A program made the translations under genes and the position numbers. 64,000 bases of DNA from Takashimella koratensis (lineage: Eukaryota > Basidiomycota > Tremellomycetes > Trichosporonales > Tetragoniomycetaceae): NCBI GenBank assembly GCA_003116875.1, contig BCKT01000013.1, positions 744,001 through 808,000 of the forward strand, given 5' to 3'. The notes below the pieces were generated by a model. The model was not told the origin of the DNA. It was given only the letters and a program-made list of their open reading frames with translations, and ran no database searches. Shown here in pieces: positions 49,610 through 59,812 of this stretch; position 1 is the stretch's first letter, and each line of letters begins with the position of its first letter.

Positions 49610-50814
49610 ATGTCCGCCCTCACCTCCTCCTCTACTCTCCCCACCCCAACCGCATCCTCCTCCAAACGCTCCAAGCGTGACGTCTCCGAGGATATCGACG
49701 AGGACGACGAATTCGAGGGCAAGAAGGCGAGGCTCGACGAAGACGACGACGACAACCTCAACGACGATGCACGAGCAAAGGTCGCACGACGAGAGGCACG
49801 AGTAAGTTCACCCACGTCAATTCGTGCTCACCCATAGACAATTCGCAACCGCGAATCCGCCCAACGATCCCGTAATCAACGCAAGGCCCACCTCGCATGG
49901 TTGGAGGCACGTGTCGTCGAACTCGAGGCCGAGAATTCTGCACTTCGAAGTGGCTCGCCATCCATGACCCCGACTCCCTCTTTGAAGCGCGAGGCATCCC
50001 CAGCGCATAGCGTCATGTCTCTCGCTAGCGACCTCGGTTTCCCTCCCGAGATTGTCGGCACAGGTATCAACCTCGCTCAACTCGCACCGCCTCCTCCCGA
50101 TCTCGTCATTGAGGACGTCAAACCCAACATCTCCGCACCCACTACCGCCCCGCTGGTCGAGACGACGGTGGATGCGTTGCAGGCCGAAAACGCCGTACTC
50201 CGTGAGCGTATTGGCTTGCTTGAGAACCTTGTCAAGCAAGTTGTTGCGCTCTCGTCGTTTGCGCCGACTCCAACTGGCCTTAGTGCGACCCTGTCCCCTC
50301 ATTATCCTGCGACCAACGCCATGGCTCCACCGACACCGTTCCACCTCGACAACCTCGTTCTCGACTCGACCGAACTTGCTTCGTCTGAAGAGACTACTAC
50401 CAACCCTGTCGCTCGCCACCCAGCAGCGGTGGCGACCGAGCTTGTGCGCCCTACGGCACACGGCGAGGCCCTGCAGCGGGCGACGGATTCTTTGGTAGTG
50501 ACATCTTTGGACAACAGCAATTTGGATCGGGTCAAGACGGTGGCTCGAGTCGTCGTGGCTCTGGCACGTATTCGGGGATGGACCAAGCCCAACACCCGAT
50601 TATCGTCCAGGATTTCGTCGCGCAGACAACGCAGGGAATGGCCGATGCCATCGCACCGTTTAACGAGGCGAGCTGGGACAAGGAGATGAGTGCTCTTTTG
50701 GAGCAGCTCGAAGGAGACGCCGAGGCTGTGGATCCGGGAGTGGCTGAGGTGATTGCGGAGTTGGAGCAGGGTCGAGTGGAGGCGGGGTGGTGGGATGTGT
50801 CAGTGGGTGTGTGA
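49610..50814 (+). CDS. HXL1: UPR transcription factor, bZIP, HAC1/XBP1/HXL1-like
   Basis: bZIP factor of the unfolded protein response. One spliceosomal intron (49802-49837) plus a proposed 50-nt Ire1-type intron (50424-50473). Exons 49610-49801, 49838-50423 and 50474-50814 give 372 residues. The N-terminus is acidic and basic in turn. The basic region NRESAQRSRNQRKAHLAWLE is followed by the leucine zipper ARVVELEAENSALR near residues 65-105, a Pro/Ser linker, and a second heptad segment (VDALQAENAVLRERIGLLE). Without the 50-nt removal the frame runs on to 50689 with an Arg/Ser-rich, non-protein-like tail (347 residues). With it, the tail is acidic (DFVAQTTQGMADAIAPFNEA, then ALLEQLEGDAEAVDPG), a likely activation domain. 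Family context: Cryptococcus HXL1 and Ustilago cib1 use this scheme. Orthology to HXL1 is inferred from the splice signature and bZIP. Confidence 0.85.
50413..50477 (+). promoter_or_regulatory. Ire1 unconventional splice sites, paired stem-loops
   Basis: Site 1: an 8-bp perfect stem (TCGCCACC at 50413-50420 with GGTGGCGA at 50428-50435) holding a 7-nt loop CAGCAGC, cut after CAG. Site 2: loop CTGCAGC at 50471-50477, cut after CTG, with a weaker stem (only two contiguous G-C pairs). The enclosed intron 50424-50473 is 50 nt, which is 2 modulo 3 and switches the reading frame to the long acidic tail. Loops and cut positions match the CNG|CNGN consensus of HAC1 and XBP1. Confidence 0.8.
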
Positions 50815-51677
50815 ACGTCTTGTGCTTCAACGCGCTTGACAGCGTCGACGATTTGGGACAATCTTTCTTTGATCATTATTTCGCCAGCGTAATCGCGGGA
50901 GTCGGCAACTTGAACGGCTTTCAATCGGTGCAGTCGAAGCGGGTGACCCGGGGAGTGCGGTGGGGAATGTCGGTCGGCAACTATGGTCGTGTCGCGACGT
51001 GGCTGTGAAAGAGAGGAGACGCGTGATCAGGACAAAGTACCTCCCCAAGATCTCCGCAACGTGTCACCCGCTCGCCGCAAGGCTTGAGCCGTGCACGTAG
51101 CGTGAGCTGGGTTAGGCTTGCCTTTGGTTGCGTGTTTGTTCATCTTTACAGTCGCCCAGTGGCGTCACCATAGTGACCTCCAACGACTCCATCTCTCAAC
51201 TCGAGTACATTCTGCTTAGACAATGCTTCGTGGCCCAACACCAGCCTTGATCCCTAATGCGAATGTTCATCCCCAAGTACATAACCTTCTGCTTGCGAGT
51301 CTAATAGAGTGGATGGTAGTTATAGGACAGGAAGAAGTTCATGCAGCACCCTTCGAGACACCATGCGGTCCATCGTTTTGCCCGTTCAGCGCGGGTAATG
51401 ATCCCTTCACCTGTCGACTTTGACTTTCAAGCCTTCAGACTCAAGTCTCCTCTTTCACATTGCGAGTCACCCTCGAGCATGTGATCCTTTCAGTCAAGCT
51501 CCTTTCGAATCTCCCTCTTTTCGCAACGCGAGTCGCAACGCGAGTCGGTTTCCCCTGCTGATCCTTTGGCCTGTCCTCCCCTTTCGAATCACGAGTCGGT
51601 CTTAACCCAATGATCTGTCGTGTATAAAGATGGGATGCTGCCCCCAGTTTATCCACATCTTACCATCCTCGTACAAG
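50815..51677. other. intergenic gap, about 860 bases
   Basis: Between the bZIP gene and the first GNAT gene. Frames on either strand at 50827-51048 show no family features. Near 51470-51600 short CGAGTC elements recur (CGCGAGTCGCAACGCGAGTC and similar). Confidence 0.5.
51623..51630 (+). promoter_or_regulatory. TATA box of first GNAT gene
   Basis: TATAAAGA about 50 bases upstream of the ATG at 51678. Confidence 0.55.
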
Positions 51678-52578
51678 ATGACAGTTGACCCAACTATGGC
51701 TTCATGCCTGCGTTTCGATTCGGAGCGTAACGAATACTACCTCCAACTCCCATCTCACCCGGACCTCCGGTTGACACCGTTTCGTCCAGGTATCGAAGAC
51801 GAGCTGGTGAGTGCTCCTGCTGGAACATCTTCTCATTAAATCAGGTGACCCTCTTCAATCATTCTGTTATCGGAGAACGTCTCTTTCGACTGCCTTATCC
51901 GTGAGATGCCTGGGGTCCATGCTCGTGCTAACCTTGTAGCTTACCGAGATCATTCGCCGACACATGGGTTACGGAAGAGGTCGCAGCGCACGCGACCCTG
52001 CTCAAGAAACTCACTTTGCAATCAACTCCCGCTTCTACTCTAAACGGCGTCATTCAGCCGTTGGAATCCAGCGTGCACATTCCTGGAATGCCTTTCAAGT
52101 CTTTCTGGTCGGTCTCTCAAAACCGCATCATCGGCGATATCAGCCTCTCCCTCCACCGTCCAGGTGGCTTGGATCCGCCTTCTGATCACAAGGAGCAGAC
52201 TTGGTCGTTTGGGTATGTTCTTGACCCAAGCTTTCACGGTCAGGGCATCGCAACACAGATGGTTTCGGTCGTCATTGAGTCCTGGATCAAGCCCTTCATG
52301 AGCGTTGGCAAGGTCGCAGCGGTGAGTCCTAGGCCAGGCGACAACCCGTGACGCCGCTGACTTGGAATTCGGGATATCAGTCGGTCGAGCCTAGCAACCC
52401 AGGCTCGATTAAAGTGTTAGAAAAGAATGGTTTTTCCCTCATCTCCACTGAGGTGAAGGAATGGCCCGAGGAGAAGGGAGGTGGTACGCGCGAGGTTGGT
52501 AGATACGAGAGGAGCCTGATAGTGGTTGAGTCGACGGACGACCTAAGCGTCAGGTCTAAGACCAACTTGGAGTCGTAG
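51678..52578 (+). CDS. GNAT-family N-acetyltransferase, copy 1
   Basis: Four exons, 51678-51806, 51845-51900, 51940-52321 and 52381-52578, give 254 residues. It has the RimJ/RimL-type GNAT pattern: LRLTPFRPGIEDELVTLFNHSVIGERLFRLPYPL near residues 30-60, FWSVSQNRIIGDISLSLHRPGG, and the acetyl-CoA segment SFGYVLDPSFHGQGIATQMV (Q/RxxGxA type). Beta strand and C-terminal part: EPSNPGSIKVLEKNGFSLI and EWPEEKGGGTREVGRYERSL. The substrate is unknown; the family acetylates amino groups of proteins, antibiotics or small molecules. It is followed 150 bases later by a close paralog with the same four-exon structure. Confidence 0.85.
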
Positions 52579-52731
52579 AGGTGAATTGTTAGATCGAGCC
52601 ACTCTTGCATTGGAAAATTATGAAGCACCCGTTCGAGATAAGCACCATGTGGGTCACCGTACCTAGTTCCGAGTGACTTTTCCGAATGGACCACGATCCA
52701 CTAATCGCTTGCTTCTCCAGTCTCCCAAGTC

Positions 52732-53642
52732 ATGACCTTGGATAACCGTTCGATGGCTTCGTGTCTTCGATTCGATGCGGAGTGCAATGAGCCTTACCTT
52801 CAGCTTCCATCTTTCCCAGACCTCCGGTTAACCCCCTTTCGTCCAGGCATCGAAGACGAGCTGGTGAGTCCGTGTATCTATATCAGCTTATATTGTCAGG
52901 TAACTCTTTTCAACTATCCTGTCATTGGCGAGAGACTCTTCCGACTACCCTACCCGTGAGTTGAAGGCGTGTCGTGAATGCTCAGGCTGTGTTGAGTCTG
53001 GACTGACCCCGCAGCTTCCCGAGATCGTTCGCGGAGACATGGGTCACAGATGACGTCGCAGCTCACGCAGTTCTGCTCAAGGAGCTCGCTTCGCAATCAA
53101 CCCCGTCCTCTCCAGGCGGCACTATCAACCCATTAGGATCTAACGTACACGTTCCCGGCATGCCGTTCAAGTCTCTCCGCTCCGTCTCACAAAATCGTAT
53201 CATCGGCGACATCAACCTCTCCCTTCACCAAGAGGATGGGGTCGAAACACCAGATCCAAGGAGCCAGACCTGGACGTTTGGGTATGTTGTTGAGCCAGAT
53301 TTTCATGGTAAGGGTATCTCGTCCGAAGTAGTGGCCGTCATTATCGAATCATGGGTCAAACCTTTCATGGGGGTTGGAAAGCTCGCAGCGGTAAGTTGCT
53401 GGTCAGTCGTTCGCGGTGTCATTTAGTTGACCAAGTCTTCCCAGTGGGTCGAGTTCAACAATCCAGGCTCTATCGGGGTGATGCGAAAGAATGGCTTCAC
53501 TTTGAGCGGTAGACAAACGACAGCGTGGCCTGAGGAGAAGGGGGGAGGGACGCGTGAGACTGGTATATATGAACGCAAGCTGGTGGAGTCGTCGGAAGTT
53601 CAGGCGGTCAGCGCAGATACCACGATGGACTTGGTGAGCTAG
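52732..53642 (+). CDS. GNAT-family N-acetyltransferase, copy 2
   Basis: Four exons, 52732-52863, 52900-52955, 53015-53390 and 53445-53642, give 253 residues. Exon boundaries and phases are identical to the upstream copy, so this is a tandem duplicate. Matching segments: MASCLRFDAECNEPYLQLPS, VTLFNYPVIGERLFRLPYP, FGYVVEPDFHGKGISSEVV and NNPGSIGVMRKNGFTLSG. The acetyl-CoA binding motif is HGKGIS. A CCAACG-like difference set across the gene shows the copies have diverged substantially (about one third of residues), while the splice sites are preserved. Substrate unknown. Confidence 0.85.
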
Positions 53643-53827
53643 ATTGTGGCGTAACTCGGATGCATGTGATTGTTGGAGAGGTCCGTGGCGACGGGGTCTG
53701 TGCGTGCGGGAGCGTGCGTCAACCGCAGTCGGGGGGCCGGCCATCAGAGCCTCTCGTCTCATCAACACTATTCACTTGACCATCGCCCAAGCACTCGAGC
53801 GCACTTTGTTCGTGTCTCGCTCCCAGT

Positions 53828-56035
53828 ATGGTCCCATCCGGTCGAGAAATCTCAGGAGCTGGCGCGCATCCGCTGCAGACACCACCTCCCGACGCCGAAT
53901 TCGCTCTCCTTCAAAACCCTGGGCTCGTTTTTGCCCCACCCCTAACTCGCCTCTTCCAAGAGTTTCTCGGTGGGTTGTCGACTGTCCTCGAAGGCTATGA
54001 GCAGCGCATCACAGGCTATGAGCAGCGTATCGCCGGCTACGAGCAACGTCTGGCCGATAACGAGCAGCGCATCGCCTTGTTGGAGGCAGACCGAGCATCT
54101 CACGTCGAAACTCAACGCAAGGCCGAATCTCACGACGATGAAGGGCGTGGCAACGCCCCCGCGAATCTCATTGCGCCCGGCGATCGCGAAAGGGTAGACC
54201 AGAACGACTCCCATCAGCTTCTTGAAGCCCAGCCCGCTCCCCCCGTCACGGAACAGTGGCCTTCCTCCTTCAGTATCCCCCCGACTCCCAACCCCCAATC
54301 AGTCTCATCACAAGGACCCCCCGAGTCACTACCCCTCGCTCCAGACACACTTCCCGCCCATTATCTCCCGGCAATCATACCTCGCACATCTCCCTTCTCC
54401 AATGACGGCTGCAAGGCTCTACAGAACGCCTTGGAAGCCTTCCAGGAGCGATTCCGCCGCACGGGTACACCTCGATCGCTCCCTATTCTGGAACCCACCC
54501 GCGTTTCGAGCGCCGTTGGGATCTTCACTAGAGCCCTTCCCAACGCCACGTCCTTTCAATACGCCTGGTGGATCTTGCTCGGATCGGTCCTCCGAGAAGG
54601 TCGCATAGATGAGCAGTGCCGTCAACGTGTGACAAGTGGAATGGCGGCCTATTGCCACTGGATCGTCGACCAATCTGTCCAATACTCTTGGCAGTCGATC
54701 TGCACCTACCACCTCACCATCTGTCGACCAATCTTCCAACCCACTTTGTATGATACCGACTGGAAGAACGTACTCGACTCGCTAGACGTCGACTCTCTGA
54801 GCGCGTTACGAAAGCCGTCCCCTTCTACGCCACTGTCCCTTTCGTCTAGTCTTCACCAACCGTCTGTCGCTATCTCTCGTGCACAGACAGACGCGGCTCC
54901 CAGCAGCGTCTTGCCCCCTCGTGCATACTGCAAGGACCCCTCCACTCCAGGGGTTTCATCGTCTCCGGACAAGCCCCTCGTCCCGTGCGATCCTCAAGGC
55001 ATTTCCCCCCATCCGACAACCTCGATCAACAGCATGAGCTCGCTCTCTTCCTCTGGGCTCGTGGCAGACCAAGTCAATACGTCGTCTCTCCCTGCTCGTC
55101 CCCTTCAGCCCACGAGAACAAACCAGGCCCCTGCCAACCCCCCACCTGATACTCTCCCATCTGCTCCTCTCTCAACTGCCCCACTCCCAACTGTTACCCT
55201 CCCATCACGCCCAGTCTTCGAGTCTACGGATCATTCAAAGCCATTGGCCAAGCCGCTTCAACCTGCGCCTTGTACCGCCGCGGCCACCCAGGCTGAAGCT
55301 CCTAAAGACAAAGCCAGATCTAACGAGACTGGACCACCCAAAAAACAAGCCAAGTCGGCCGACACTGCTCGCCCCAAGGCCGAGCCCACTGTCGAGCCCG
55401 CCTCGTCGAAACCGAATGTCAGGCCCGTCGATTTTGCGCCTAAGCAGGCCGCAGTCAACAAACCCGTTGCCGACTCGCGTTCGAGTGACTCTAGTCGAAA
55501 GCGATCAAGCTCGACTGAACGTCCTTCTGCCGACTCCAAGCGCCACGCGTCTTACCGAAGAGACCTTCCTGAACAGCGCGAAACGTCGTCCTCGGTCACC
55601 AAAAGGCCGGACAGCCGGAACGACACGGCGCCCTCCGATTCCTCGCTGTCTTCAAGTAAGCGCTCGAGCGTCCCCATTCTGGACCGCGTGAGCCGAGGGG
55701 ATTCTAGTTCTCGTTCAACCAGAGACAGCCCCCAAAATTCTTCATCAACGGTTACTCTTCTAGAGCGCATAAACCGCACCACTAGTCACTCTTCGACAGA
55801 TTCTGCACGGGATCATCGTGAGCGTCACGCCTCGTCATCGTCGTCGAAAAACTACCGGTCTCCCTCCCCACCGCCTCGCAGAAGTCGTGTACGACACCGC
55901 GATCGAACCCCCATCTGCAGGAATTGGAATGCTGGGTCCTGCTTCAAGGATTGCCCAGCAAAGAGGGAACATGTATGCTTAACTTGTCAACGTGATCACC
56001 CACAGATTGACTGTCGTTATGATCTCCACGATTAA
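53828..56035 (+). CDS. Ser/Pro-rich protein with C-terminal zinc knuckle, gag-like
   Basis: Single uninterrupted frame of 735 residues, unusual in this intron-rich window. Residues 45-90 hold a repeated coiled-coil unit (EGYEQRITGYEQRIAGYEQR, then NEQRIALLE). A central compact part around residues 190-310 includes LRSVLREG-type text FQYAWWILLGSVLREGRIDE. The next 350 residues are Ser/Pro/Thr/Lys-rich and disordered. The C-terminus carries a Cys/His cluster: CRNWNAGSCFKDCP, then HVCLTCQRDHPQIDC. The layout (coiled coil, central domain, disordered linker, terminal zinc finger, no introns) resembles a retroelement gag or a CCCH RNA-binding protein. No pol, integrase or LTR is adjacent. I cannot choose between these, and no family was recognised. 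Confidence 0.6.
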   Translation: MVPSGREISGAGAHPLQTPPPDAEFALLQNPGLVFAPPLTRLFQEFLGGLSTVLEGYEQRITGYEQRIAGYEQRLADNEQRIALLEADRASHVETQRKAESHDDEGRGNAPANLIAPGDRERVDQNDSHQLLEAQPAPPVTEQWPSSFSIPPTPNPQSVSSQGPPESLPLAPDTLPAHYLPAIIPRTSPFSNDGCKALQNALEAFQERFRRTGTPRSLPILEPTRVSSAVGIFTRALPNATSFQYAWWILLGSVLREGRIDEQCRQRVTSGMAAYCHWIVDQSVQYSWQSICTYHLTICRPIFQPTLYDTDWKNVLDSLDVDSLSALRKPSPSTPLSLSSSLHQPSVAISRAQTDAAPSSVLPPRAYCKDPSTPGVSSSPDKPLVPCDPQGISPHPTTSINSMSSLSSSGLVADQVNTSSLPARPLQPTRTNQAPANPPPDTLPSAPLSTAPLPTVTLPSRPVFESTDHSKPLAKPLQPAPCTAAATQAEAPKDKARSNETGPPKKQAKSADTARPKAEPTVEPASSKPNVRPVDFAPKQAAVNKPVADSRSSDSSRKRSSSTERPSADSKRHASYRRDLPEQRETSSSVTKRPDSRNDTAPSDSSLSSSKRSSVPILDRVSRGDSSSRSTRDSPQNSSSTVTLLERINRTTSHSSTDSARDHRERHASSSSSKNYRSPSPPPRRSRVRHRDRTPICRNWNAGSCFKDCPAKREHVCLTCQRDHPQIDCRYDLHD

Positions 56036-56196
56036 CCGCGTCCGGTCGCGGTTGCTTCGTTTCACTTTGACCTCCCCTTTCCCCTCCTCCCTTCTCCCAT
56101 GACAATCCGTAATTCACAGATAATACCATGACTTGGAACAACTTCTCTACAGTACGTAAAACGCAAGTCGATGCTTTCGCTTACTTTGTTCTCACC

Positions 56197-57167
56197 TCAG
56201 AGTTTATTGCCGAGATGAGTGATATCAACTACCTGATCAGTCCCTTCATAGTCTGGAATGTTCAAATCAAACTTTCTGTCCAAAGCACTGTTTTCTATCA
56301 GCTTTGTCCTAGACCGGGACGTGGGACTCACGGAGGCACAAAGCGTCCTCCTAGCCAGTGTCGACCCTTGAAGTCTTTCACGCCCATCTTGGGTACGGTC
56401 AAGCTGATGAGCGCAGCCGGGCTGAATGTGTCAACCGAATCGGATTTGCCTTGATCGTCTGGCTGAGTAGAAAGGGGCTGAGCCCCTTGTTCAACGTCCC
56501 ATCCCGAGGGGATGTCGATGGAGAGGATTGGAACAGAGGACGCGGAGAGTAAGCGGAGCACTTGGTCGAAGGGCTTGCGAAGAGGTGGTTTGAACGAGAA
56601 GCCTGGTAGTGAGCACAATTTTGCGTCTTGACCCACCAAAGACGGCATCAAGGACGACATCGCTTGACTTGAGCGCGACCTCCAGCTCCTCGGTCTGGAT
56701 AAAGTTGATTCCAAGGTTCTTTGCTTGGTCGGCAAGGCGTGTGTATATCTCCTTGGAGCCAGGTTTAGGCGAGTAGATTATGGGTGTGTACTTGAGATGA
56801 AACAAGTGTCGAGCGGCGACCAAGCCGTCTCCTCCCTCACGGTCAGCTCAGATTTGGGGGTTGAGCTTACCTGGTTCCCTGGACCACAGCATACCAAGAC
56901 ACGAGGGTGAGAGGACCGTGGAAAGGTCTTTGCCAAGGCTTGGGCGCAGCTGAGGCCAGCGAGCTCCATCAACTAGAAGGTCGGTCAGAGATGTAGCCAG
57001 CTAGACCATTAATCCGATATGGATGCTCACTTGGTCGAGAGAGAAGGCGCCAGCCGCCGACATGAGCTCCTCGTCGATCTGAACCGGTAATGTTAGGGAG
57101 CCGTGGCATACAGCCCACCTCAACATACCTGCTGTGCCAATTTCTGCGAGATGTACCGAACTGACAT
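56197..57167 (-). CDS. NAXE: NAD(P)H-hydrate epimerase (YjeF_N domain)
   Basis: Enzyme that interconverts the S and R forms of hydrated NAD(P)H so the damaged cofactor can be repaired. Six exons: 57167-57129, 57078-57031, 56972-56871, 56835-56637, 56602-56332 and 56275-56197, giving 245 residues, the family length. Landmarks: [38 protein letters not shown], the pyrophosphate-binding [95 protein letters not shown]. Splice phases close. The first ATG lies 10 bases from an ATG of the divergent peroxin gene, so the promoters overlap. Confidence 0.9.
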
Positions 57168-57317
57168 TGTCTGAAGATGAGCGATGGAAGAGTGGAGACA
57201 GTGGAGACTTGGCCCCCGTTGATGTCATCCCGTCCGGTGGAGGTCCCAGCCCGCCGTTTCATGCGTCGTGTCTCCGACTTTGCATTTCTCCGTCAACCTC
57301 ACCACCTCGCATCCACC

Positions 57318-58959
57318 ATGTCGGCCTCACAAGCCGTACCCAGCTACATCCCCTTACCCACCGGCGCGCAACCCATCCCTCCACCGCGCTCTCCCATCCC
57401 ATCGCATCCTCAGGCTTCCACCGCCTTTCCGCCCTCGCTCGCCGCCGGATCGCAGCCACCACCGAGGAAACCAGCGGTGACGACATCGACCTCACTCTCG
57501 AGCAATGTCTCCGACCTCCTCCTGTCGTCTCTCTTACCTCCCAATATACCCAAGCTGCCTCGACAGGCGGGCGCTCCTGGAGGTGGGGCGGGAGCTGGCG
57601 TTGGTCTGGGCGATGGCGAGGACGTGGTACGACCGTTGACAACGCAAAAGGAGGGTCTCGGTCTAAACGTCATGTCCAACAACTTTCGGCGATTCGTCAC
57701 CAAAGTGGGACCAATATTCTGGCTGCAGGATCGAATCGAAGAGGTCTTGTTCTGGAGAAAGCCGGAGTGGACGTGTGCATGGATTCTATTCTGGACTTTT
57801 ACATGTAGGTCGGGGAGTGACCGTAGCTAACCACAGGCTTTCAACCCCGAACGCTTTTGATTGTGCCAAGCGTGTCCCTCATCATACTCCTCTACGCGCA
57901 CGAATCCCGATCACCTCTCCCCTCGTTGCTTGGATCTCCTCCTGTGATCGACACAAAGCCGGCTATGACAGGGGCAAGCATGGGAGTACAAACTGGATCC
58001 GGGGTAGAAGGGGTAGCACCGACCGGAGCGACCTTGACGGGAGATTCGCCCGATCTCGGCTTCAGTCTGAGGGAAGCCGAGAGCGGGATGGACTACTACA
58101 TGAACCTTCAAGCGATCCAGAACCTCATGGGCGTTGTGTAAGTCATTATTTGTACAAGCTAACAGAAGCTCCGATATGCACGACTACATCTCGCCCAAGC
58201 TTAACGCACTTTCCCACCCTTCACCCACGACATTCCCTTTCACACCGACTCTCCTCGTCCTTCTTCTCCTCCCTGCCATCCTCCTCCCACTCATACCAGC
58301 CGTCTTCATCCCTTACTTGCTCCTGCCGATCGGGATTGTCCCACCGCTGCTCCTCCACCCCCGAATCAGTCGGCTTTTGAATCAACCACTTCCTCATTCC
58401 GCATGGCCATATCTTTCCCGAGCCGAACACTTGGCGCTCGACGACGCCCTTGATGACGCCCTAGCCAGCAAGCCCATCGGCAAAGTGGAAGTGTGGGAGA
58501 ACGAGCGTGCCGAAAAGGGATTGTGGGGCAAGAATTTGAAAACGGGTGAGCGTGCATGGGTCAAGTGTCGTGAACTCCCTGTGCTCGTCCGAAAGGGCTA
58601 TGGCGAAGACGGCGAGGGCGTCAAGGACCAGTTGTCCTCTACGTTGTGGGCCGACGACGACGACAGTATCGATACGTCGGGCGACGGCGGTAAAGTTGCG
58701 TTGGCATTACGACGAGGTTGGGCGTTTATCCCTAGAGAAGAATGGCGAGTGGACGTGTCGACGTCTGGGGCTGACTCTGGTGAGTGTGGGGAACGGGCGG
58801 TGATAGCTGCGGGTCTACGTCATGTCTCTGACAATGTTGTTAGATGGATGGGTTTATCTGGATGATGCATGGTCGGCCGGGGCTGGGGCCGAGGAGGATA
58901 GCAAAGGTACGACTCGACGTCGTCGGTGGTACCGGCGAGTGTACTTTGAGAAGGTTTGA
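57318..58959 (+). CDS. peroxisomal membrane peroxin, PEX28-32 family
   Basis: Four exons, 57318-57804, 57837-58137, 58166-58779 and 58844-58959, give 505 residues. The start MSASQAVPSYIPL at 57318 is preferred (context CACCATGTC). An in-frame ATG at 57177 would add 47 residues. N-terminal Pro/Ser-rich segment, then KVGPIFWLQDRIEEVLFWRKPEWTCAWILFWTF with the start of the membrane region and LLIVPSVSLIILLYAHESR. A second strong hydrophobic block (TLLVLLLLPAILLPLIPAVF) follows. The C-terminal part has a dysferlin-type motif: VEVWENERAEKGLWGKNLKTGERAW and GWAFIPREEWRVDV...DGWVYLDDAW. That combination defines the Pex28/29/30/31/32 (Pex24) proteins, which shape ER-peroxisome contacts and control peroxisome number. 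Which paralog is not decided. Confidence 0.85.
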
Positions 58960-59032
58960 GGGAGTATTGTGCGGAGTGTGACTGTGACCTCGGCAAGGAG
59001 TGTTGTAAGATGCTGTATGCATGAGGATGGCA

Positions 59033-59069
59033 GATCTCATCTCATCTCATCTCATCTCGTCTCGTCTCG
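59033..59069 (+). repeat. pentamer microsatellite (CTCAT)n/(CTCGT)n
   Basis: About seven copies of CTCAT changing to CTCGT at the 3' end of the peroxin gene's 3' region. Confidence 0.9.
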
Positions 59070-59641
59070 CATGACCCGGCCGACGCTCGGGGCTAATCTC
59101 GCACGTCCGAGCGAGGGGAACAAAGGGGGTACTCAGGGTTTGGCCAGCCTCGGCCTTCGGGGATAGAGGACCGCCTGGCCTCGGCTCGGGCAATTCGCAC
59201 CATTGAACTGACTGCAGCTCGGTCTTTGTTTAGAATTGACTCGTTGGGTGCCTGGTTCTGGCTCTTGGGATCAACCGGCGCGCGCCGCGTGTCGCTTGGC
59301 CCCTCTCCGCCGAGGTTGTCGATTGAATCCAGTCGACCTCGGTTTCCTTTTTCCTTTTTTCTTGCCCAGGGCGCGCCCTGTTCGGACCCATCCGACGCAC
59401 CTCGACTGCCCCATTCGGCAACCGAGAGGGTCCATTGCTAATCATGTCTCTGACCTTGCCCATCGAGCAAAGTACAGTAGGTCAGTCTACCTGCGAGAGA
59501 CTAGACACTCCTGGGTGAACCCCGGGCCCCGAGGTTGACGGTACAACCAACCCGTGCACAAACAACCGTCTGAAAATATTTTTGCGCCGAAGCGACTCGC
59601 GGCGGCGGGAATGCTCACCATGGCCGCCCGTCATCCTTCCA

Positions 59642-59650
59642 TATATAAAG
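59642..59650 (+). promoter_or_regulatory. TATA box of MFS transporter gene
   Basis: TATATAAAG on the plus strand, about 160 bases before the MFS start and followed by a C-rich leader. Confidence 0.55.
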
Positions 59651-59812
59651 ACCAACTTCACGTCAACCCCCCTTGACCCCGATCTACTGTACCACTCACA
59701 GCATAGTCCACTGTATCCTACTGACTGTATCACTCTAACCCCACCCCCCATACACTACTGTTAATCTCACGCGTCGACAACCCCCACCCCACCCCCACCC
59801 ACACCCACCACC

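Larger units (their letters stand above)
58960..59812. other. intergenic gap upstream of MFS gene
   Basis: About 850 bases with a small TCTCA tandem (59033-59069) and the MFS promoter with its TATA box near 59642 and CT/C-rich leader. Frames here are short and unsupported. Confidence 0.5.

Noticed and set aside
50300..50689. Sequencing frameshift in the bZIP gene
   Set aside because: The precise fit of two Ire1-type loops, an 8-bp stem and a 50-nt length makes regulated splicing the better account, though an assembly error cannot be excluded from one sequence.
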